Shown here: positions 57,874 through 64,000 of the stretch, piece after piece
How positions within the stretch are numbered: position 1 is the first letter of the stretch
Layout: each line of letters begins with the position of its first letter
Source: Epiperipatus broadwayi
Taxonomy: Eukaryota > Onychophora > Udeonychophora > Euonychophora > Peripatidae
Length of the DNA stretch: 64,000 nucleotides
Direction of reading: 5' to 3'
Assembly: GCA_028023455.1 (NCBI GenBank)
Contig: JAQFVV010000205.1
Span: forward strand, 1,099,353 to 1,163,352
The notes under the pieces: model-generated
Told to the model about the DNA's origin: nothing
The model's input: only the letters and a program-made list of their open reading frames with translations
Database searches by the model: none
Program-made: the position numbers and the translations under genes

Positions 57874-58190
57874 ACCATTTATTGACATCTGGGATTTATC
57901 TAACTCTCTCATATGGACTTCTAAAGTGTATTATCAGATCCCCTTTTTTATTGGAAACAATCAGATTCACAAACCTACATTTCCAACTGGCACATTTATT
58001 ACATTGGCTATTTATTTACTTCCACTGTCATTTCATTGGCCATCTGTAGTATGCATTCAATTTGATCTTGATAATATTGCAGTTTGTGCATGTCCATTTT
58101 TTATGGGCAAGTTTAAGATGGGTTTTAAATTTCAAAGAACATTCCATTTCAATATTTACAACATATAAACTTAATGATTTTTTTTTAATA
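57874..58190. other. Unassigned sequence
   Basis: No coding similarity recognised despite two overlapping short frames. Confidence 0.3.
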
Positions 58191-59609
58191 CACCTGAGTC
58201 TTATTTTATGTGGTAGATAGGTTCCTCAGAAAACGTGCACAAAAGAAATCACACAAAAATAGACGTAACTTACCTTGAAAAATGGGGGATACGGATTGTA
58301 ATTTTCCAAAAATCGCATAAAAGCAAAGCAACAACGTAAAATTACTTTAAAATTCACATAAAAAAAAATAAGAAAATAAAATATGACTAATAAAAAATTT
58401 CAAATTTGAAAAAAATTGATACAAGACAAACTTTTTTTACTTTTTTTATTAACTACAGTATTTAATTTTATTCAAAACAATATATTTTTATGCGTAATTT
58501 ACATTTTTTTCATACATGTACGGTATTTTAATTATTATCGCTATTTGAGACATCAGATTCATCATGATGTGACATGATTTGAGATACTGTAGCTTCTCCT
58601 TAAATGAAGTCAAGAGGAAATACAAATAAAACATTTTCCAATTGCTGTTGATCCTTTCCATTTCGCTAAGCGATCTAAAATTGAAATTTTTGTTTACAAA
58701 GAAATTCATTTTCTTGGGTGTTTTTTTCTCTCCGTTAGAGTAAACTAAAAGTTTAAAATAAAAATAAGAACTTAGACATACGATAATAAAAACACACTGC
58801 CTCACCACTGTTGGGCAAAATTTAATTAAAACTAACAATTAAAAATTAAATTCTTATTTTTGTCTTTAATTTTTTAATTTTCAATTCCGTTTAAAAATCA
58901 AATTTCATCACCTTAATTTCAGATCATGTTACGTAATTTTTAAATTGTTAATTACAATTAAAAATCAGATTTTAATTGTCAAATTTAATTGTGCCCACCG
59001 CTGTTACTCACCTTTTAAAAATAAACTTGTGGACCCTAAATGATTAATTGATCATGTACTCGTTTTGTAAAAAGCAAAAATTGAACGTGATTTAAAATGC
59101 AAAAAAACAACAAACATCGTATAGGCATCTATAATGTTTGAACAGATTTACATTATAATCTTGTAAAATTTATTACTTGTGGACACTAAATGATTAATTA
59201 ATTACGTACTCTTTTTATAAAAAGCAAAAATAGAATGTGATTTAAAATGCAAAAACAACAACAAACACAGTATTTTTCATCTATAACGTTTGAACAGATT
59301 TACATTATAGTCTTGTAAAATTTAATGTGTGTATATAAAATGGGGAAATTATGATTTTAAGTGAATTATGAACTTCTTTATTACATAAAATCTATTACAG
59401 TACTATTATAAAGTGCTGAAAATATTGAAATTATTAGATGGAAGTCGAACTCCGATAATGCGCTATTACTTTAAATATGACGTGAGTGCACAAAGAGCTC
59501 GACTTCTGATCTAATAATTTTTACCGCATACAACGATATTAAGAAGAAACATGAATCGCATAACTTCAAAATCGCATTAAATAAATCCGCATAAAATGAG
59601 ACCCAGGTG
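58191..59609. mobile_element. pogo/mariner-like DNA transposon, non-autonomous, 1.42 kb
   Basis: Terminal inverted repeats cacctgagtcttattttatg (left) and cataaaatgagacccaggtg (right) are flanked by TA (58189-58190 and 59610-59611), the target duplication of the Tc1/mariner superfamily. Subterminal aatcgcataaaagcaaagcaa and cgcattaaataaatccgc resemble pogo/Tigger ends. The interior holds a direct duplication (59026-59172 and 59176-59323), each with aatgattaattga-like, gaacgtgatttaaaatgc-like and gaacagatttacattat segments. A hairpin around gaagtcgaactccg and gctcgacttctg lies at about 59450-59510. No transposase frame found. Confidence 0.75.
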
Positions 59610-59611
59610 TA

Positions 59612-60147
59612 TATATAGTAAAAGATCTAAAAGCCAGGAGCTGATAGATGTAGCCTTAAATTGCTTCACAATCGCTATTCTCCATTCTCACCCCTCCTCT
59701 TTGTATCTTAAACAATTGTTCCATAAACAAAATTGCTGAGTTTAAAAAATTCTTCAGCAATTATTACTGTTGTAAAACAATAAAACATTATTCAATCATC
59801 AGCAGTAGTTATTGGCTATTGAATTTTTCTTAATTTTTAATAAAAATGATACTGCGCCATCTAGTGTTCAATATTTAACTGAATTCTATTTATGGTTAGT
59901 ATTGTCTGATTTTTTTAAATTGTCACTTTTGTTTGAAAAGGTTTGATTAAAATTATTACCTATTTTGTGAATAAAAATAAACAAACTTGTACCTTTCATT
60001 GGGTCTTATTAAAAAGAAAATACAATTAAAAACAACCAGTCACCAACTTCCCAACACAAATAATATGATAGAACAAAACTAGCTCTCTACACTAGTGTCA
60101 TCTAGTGTAATATTGAGGAATTATCAGATGCTATAAAATCTTTATTC
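59612..60147. other. Unassigned, with repeat H traces
   Basis: Contains tgcgccatctagtg (59854-59867) and tgtcatctagtgt (60097), cases of the dispersed CTCF-like motif, and repeat H sequence at 59905-60000. No gene. Confidence 0.4.
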
Positions 60148-60247
60148 TTTTTTTTTTCACGAGTCATAGCATTGACTGGGAAGCGAACCCGCTAACCCGG
60201 GATAACTGCTTGTAAGGGAGCTGTGCTGACCTCTACAACCTCAGAAC
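60148..60247 (-). mobile_element. SINE (class S1b)
   Basis: Reversed: A-box region ggtcagcacagctccctta, B box gcgggttcgcttcccag, tail atgctatgactcgtg and an A run (T run on the plus strand). Close relative of 16773 and 49094. Confidence 0.75.
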
Positions 60248-60359
60248 CAGTTTTTAATTTTTACCTTTATTTATGATATCTGGGATTTAAAGCTAGAAGG
60301 AATCCAAACTGCATCCAGAAAACACTTTTAATTCTTTGTTAATTGTCAAGCTAAAAGCT

Positions 60360-60530
60360 TGAAATTTAGATCGGCCTCATTGACAAAATCAAAAACCACA
60401 AACATGTCTGAGCATGATGGATATTTAAATATTAATAATAATGATTTTATATGTATCTGTTAATCATTGATTACTCAAGTGTACACTAGGTGACAATAGA
60501 GAGGAGAACTGCTCTTACATTATTTAACTG
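60360..60530 (+). mobile_element. Possible family F fragment
   Basis: tgttaatcattgattactca and cactaggtgacaatagagag resemble the family F arm (catccattgattactc, gcactaggtggcac). Decayed; no hammerhead block. Confidence 0.35.
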
Positions 60531-60744
60531 ATAATTTGGTGTTTTGTTGTTATTATTAGCATTTCTACTCAGGAAATAAGATTTCTACAATTAAAGTACT
60601 AAAATATATAATTACTAAACTGTATTCATATCAAAGCAAGTTGTTTTGGGTTCAAAACCATGTACTTATTTGAATTTCAAGTTTTTGCTTGACAGGTAAA
60701 GTAGGGTTGGGTTTAAAATAGTTGTTGGTCTGTGTTTTTTCCAA

Positions 60745-60885
60745 TTTTGAGTCTCAAGCCTTATTTATGGAGAGCAAAGTCAGAAACTGGTCTGAGAACT
60801 GGGGTTTAAATACTAAGGATAGGGATTTCATGTACATCTGGTAGTCACTGATTGCTCACACTTTTATTAGATGGTATTAGAGTTC
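60745..60885 (+). mobile_element. Family F-like fragment with decayed hammerhead block
   Basis: ccttatttatggagagcaa, gtcagaaactggtctgag, aactggggtttaaatac, agggatttcatgtacatc, tagtcactgattgctcaca follow the family order. GAAAC, TG and GTC are kept; the CTGATGA box is lost. Confidence 0.45.
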
Positions 60886-61789
60886 AGATAATACAACTAT
60901 TTTGTAATAAAAAGTTTGGGTGTGTTGATATATACCCCTGCTCAAAAATCAATTTGATTTTTGAAAAAGATTTAGAGAAAACATATAATAAACTGAACTT
61001 AAAAAGTAGCTTAATTAATTGTTTACCAATAATTGATTACACTAACGTAGTGTTTTAATAATTTATAACAAAATAAAAATATAGGGTAAAATGATTTTTA
61101 AATAACTCCCTGCAGGGCAAAGATATCTCTAACAGCCATCTAAAGAGGAACGATGAAGCAAAAGTCATTTCTCACACCAACCAACTACTGAATGGGAATG
61201 CTTTTACTTTTTCTTTTTTTTGTTACCCTCTAGCTAAGAATAGCTAAGTATCCAGTTACTGATCAATAATTGGATGGATGGGTGAATTGGTGAACCACTA
61301 CCCCCCCCTCCCCATTTAAACTTGTTTGGAATACAAAAAAGATTTGTCATCTTTCATTTAGGTTTGAACCTGAGTTTATAGACATGGTTTCTGGTGATAA
61401 AGATTGTTGAAGCAAAGACAAATAGCTGCTTGGAATTTTATGTTAGACAAATTAAGCTTGAACCAGGGATTTTTAACTCATAAGTCTAACACTTTGTTAG
61501 TTGATTATACTGCACAGGGAATTGCTATCTTTCCTATCTCAATACACTCTTAACATTCATATGTGTAACTTAACAATTTTTAATCCCAGACATGTACATA
61601 ACTACTGTTTTCATATTTATTCGTGTTTTCTGCTTTAAAGCTTGGTAAATTAACTGTAAGCTATCAAAGTACAAGTATACCCCCACCCCCCATGGTATAT
61701 ATCAAAGATCTTGGGTATTTAATAATAACTAATAGAATAATTAATAAGATATATATTTAAAATAGCTGTAAATGAAAAGGGTATTGTCA
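60886..61789. other. Unassigned AT-rich sequence
   Basis: Repeat H traces at 60930-61030; C-rich tracts at about 61302-61314 and 61680-61691. No gene. Confidence 0.35.
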
Positions 61790-61895
61790 TAAATGGTTTG
61801 GTAGAGGCGGATCAAGGTCCATCAAACAGAACTCAGCTCTCTCATTTTTGGTGCACAAACATTTTATTAATTCCTGAATAATAAAGCATTTAATT
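61790..61895 (+). mobile_element. SINE (class S2), decayed
   Basis: aatggtttggtagaggcgg as A-box region, a degraded B-box region (cagaactcagctctc), and the tail ttggtgcacaaacatttta and tcctgaataataaagca. Confidence 0.45.
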
Positions 61896-62799
61896 ATTTT
61901 TTATTGAAAAAAATATTTATTTTATAAAATAATCTTACATTTATATATGTATGTGGACACACATTGTCAAGATGTGAACGCATATAAAAGAGAAAGTGTT
62001 TTAATTAGTAAATCTGTATGACCAAAACGTACTAAAGTATAATGATGTTGTTATGTTAGCATCAACCAGTTGTTACCATCATTTTTCCAAATATTTGATT
62101 TGTATTTGGTGCATTCGAAAATTCTTATGCTTTAACTACTTTTACGCCATCTTGTGGAAGCTTTAGTAATCAATAGATGATAACACTTAATAAATCCTTA
62201 TTCGCTGCTTTTTGGTCCGAATATTATCAGACTAGATAGCATAAAAATAGTGAGAATAGAAGAATTGCTAATAAATAGCAATGTGTGAACTAAGGTCGCA
62301 TGATGTCTTTTGGTCACATGATGTCTTGAGGGTTTTGTATGTGTATGCTAATATCTACATATAAAGAATAGATGATTTAAAACATCCCAATCAGAATAGG
62401 ATTGATTTCTAGTAATTAAAAACCAAATCTCTATTTTGAAATTCTATTCAGGAAATTATAAATCCAAATATATATGGATTTTTTCTTAATATTCTTTAAA
62501 TGTAACAGTTGAAGATTTTGCAAAAGATGACTTTTTTATTTCTACAGGGGGTACATTTGTATCAAAAATGTAATTTTACAGAAAAAATATTTTTGTCACA
62601 AATGTTAGCAAAAGATGTGACCAAATTCAAAGATAATCGATACAAAATCATTACTGGAATTTTCTACAAGTAATACAGACTAGTAATTTGAGGGAGGTAG
62701 TGACATGAGTGAAACAAAATAAGATAATGATTATTAAGAAAGTTAATTGAAAATGGATAATTAATTTAATTCTCAAGTAGTAGTATTATATGATGAAAC
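61896..62799. other. Unassigned AT-rich sequence
   Basis: Contains tacgccatcttgtggaag (62143-62160), the closest match in the window to a CTCF-like core. No gene. Confidence 0.35.
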
Positions 62800-62945
62800 A
62801 ATTGAATATCACAAAATATATGTCTTGACTTTTTCTTATGCTTCCAGTAGCAATTCACTCTACTTTAGAGCCATCTATTGTTAACATGACTAAACAGAAG
62901 ACACAATAGTGCTATTATATCCCCATTCCTAGACTGTCGACTTGC
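62800..62945 (+). repeat. Dispersed repeat K
   Basis: gaatatcacaaaatatatgt, gcttccagtagcaattcac, tttagagccatctattgtta and agtgctattatatcccc correspond to the cluster at 41.0-42.3 kb. Confidence 0.5.
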
Positions 62946-62989
62946 TTGGATAAAATTAAAAACTAATAAGCTAGTAGGACTGGATGATA

Positions 62990-63165
62990 ACTTAAATTAC
63001 TTTCTTTAAAATGTCTCAATATGAGCCACAAGCTAGAAACTAGTCTGGAGATATTGGATGAATAGTCACTAGATAGGAATTTTATGCACAAACCTTCTTA
63101 GTTCTATTGATTACTAAGGTTTGCACTGAGTAGACAACTAAATGGAGAGTTTGTTACTATTTTAG
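62990..63165 (+). mobile_element. Family F partial copy
   Basis: Block tatgagccacaagctagaa, actagtctggagatattgg, then aattttatgcacaaacc, tctattgattactaagg, cactgagtagacaac and tggagagtttgttac. The hammerhead relic (63012-63056) has GAAAC, TA, GTC but a short deletion across CTGATGA. Confidence 0.65.
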
Positions 63166-63344
63166 CTGCAAAAGTTCTTTCTGAATCTGAATTTTAATAT
63201 GGAACGTTGATGTTTTACCAATAATTTGTGAATAAAGGCAGTAGATATTTTATTGCTTTCTCTGAGTGTGACATATCTAGTAAATTATTTTGATAGTTAA
63301 GCTAAATGCTAAAAGATGGTAAGTAGAGGTAAAAGTGGCTGCTG

Positions 63345-63546
63345 GAGGGTTGCATTAGATCCTAAGATCTAGGCACAATGCTCTCAGATCCAAGGTTTCT
63401 TACTGATGAAAGCTACAATCTAGAAACTACTCGGATATTGGATGAGTAGGCACTAGATAGGGATTTTATGCACAAGCCTTCTGGCATCCATCGATTACTC
63501 TGACTTGCACTGTAGTGGCACCACGGTATGGAAAGTTTTGCCTGTT
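63345..63546 (+). mobile_element. Family F partial copy with CTGATGA kept
   Basis: ctcagatccaaggtttctta, ctgatgaaagctacaatc (CTGATGA at 63403-63409), tagaaactactcgg, attttatgcacaagcc, tggcatccatcgattactc and ggaaagttttgcc. GAAA is kept at 63423-63426; helix II is mispaired and helix III changed (ACTACTC). Confidence 0.7.
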
Positions 63547-64000
63547 TTTAAACTGAATGCCATAGTACCTTTAGATTTCTCAAAATATTGCAAGAGTTCC
63601 TTGATCTTGACCTAAATAATGAGTTAATAAGGGCCTGAATTCATAATAATGTATAAAAACAAAATATTTATAATAATTTTAACTTGCAAATCATATATTT
63701 TATTTATTATGAAATAAAAATAATCTATCAATCTATGAGCAATCTTATTTATTTAAATTAATAAATAAATAGGTTTTATTTCCTACCTTATTCATTTGTA
63801 ATTCAATAAATAGGGGAGGTCCATTATATAGAAAAGATTAAAAAGTGCAATTGTTTCACCACTTATCATTGGTTTCAACCAATCTGAGCATATTCATAGT
63901 ATAAAGATTGAATATGGCTGGCCTGATAAAAAGCAGTGCTAAATGGCAAAACAATTACAATATTTAATTATGCCTGTATTGTTGACCTTCCCTATTTATT
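63547..64000. other. Unassigned AT-rich sequence
   Basis: No gene or repeat recognised up to the window edge. Confidence 0.3.

Noticed and set aside
58488-58838. 116-codon minus-strand frame as transposase
   Set aside because: No DDE or helix-turn-helix motif visible, and composition is like surrounding non-coding DNA.

Overview
This window looks like intergenic or intronic DNA from a large, very AT-rich, repeat-rich animal genome. The longest open frames are under 170 codons. The only coding similarity is to retroelement proteins: several degraded non-LTR retrotransposons and one Penelope-like GIY-YIG endonuclease. There are no bacterial-style operons. The combination of tRNA-derived SINEs, RTE-type LINEs, Penelope-like elements, hAT-like and pogo/mariner-like DNA transposons and many foldback elements suggests an invertebrate, perhaps an arthropod, but the sequence does not fix the species. 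One short segment at 47332-47459 could be the last exon of a host gene; I see no other credible host coding sequence.

Layout. 1-13.8 kb: RTE LINE 3' ends (104-645; 4590-6200 reversed and interrupted by a MITE and two SINEs; 10665-11150), a 585-bp near-palindrome (1284-1868), foldback elements, a SINE (9947-10063), a MITE carrying a 41-bp SINE stub (10196-10672), and a Penelope-like element remnant framed by inverted repeats (12595-13790). 13.8-30 kb: AT-rich sequence, foldback elements, composite elements with tRNA-like ends (17760-18535, 20326-21570, 28256-28950), and a hAT-like MITE nested in another repeat (21766-22790). 30-41 kb: the longest RTE copy (32455-34340, minus, with catalytic-core motifs), a 138-bp near-perfect tandem duplication, and more foldback elements. 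41-50.4 kb: a local repeat cluster, pieces of at least three LINE families, SINEs, and the candidate exon. 50.4-64 kb: tandem repeats, a 1.42-kb pogo/mariner-like element with TA duplications (58191-59609), more SINEs, and several copies of the family F foldback.

The most interesting signal is a hammerhead ribozyme motif. A foldback family with terminal sequence like ggcaaaactctccatac (family F) carries a block with the full type I hammerhead core at 25916-25957: CTGATGA, a 4-bp helix II, GAAA, a 2-bp helix III and a GTC cleavage triplet. Broken versions occur in other family F copies and, in different sequence, in families E and B. A Penelope-like element lies in the same window, and hammerhead ribozymes are known in Penelope-like terminal repeats and in metazoan retrozymes. 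A second signal is a dispersed GCCATCTA/TAGATGGC motif, resembling the core of a CTCF site, at the ends of several repeat families.

The SINEs depend on the LINE machinery for movement (known for SINEs in general). Nested insertions give a relative chronology: RTE copies are older than the MITE and SINEs inside them.
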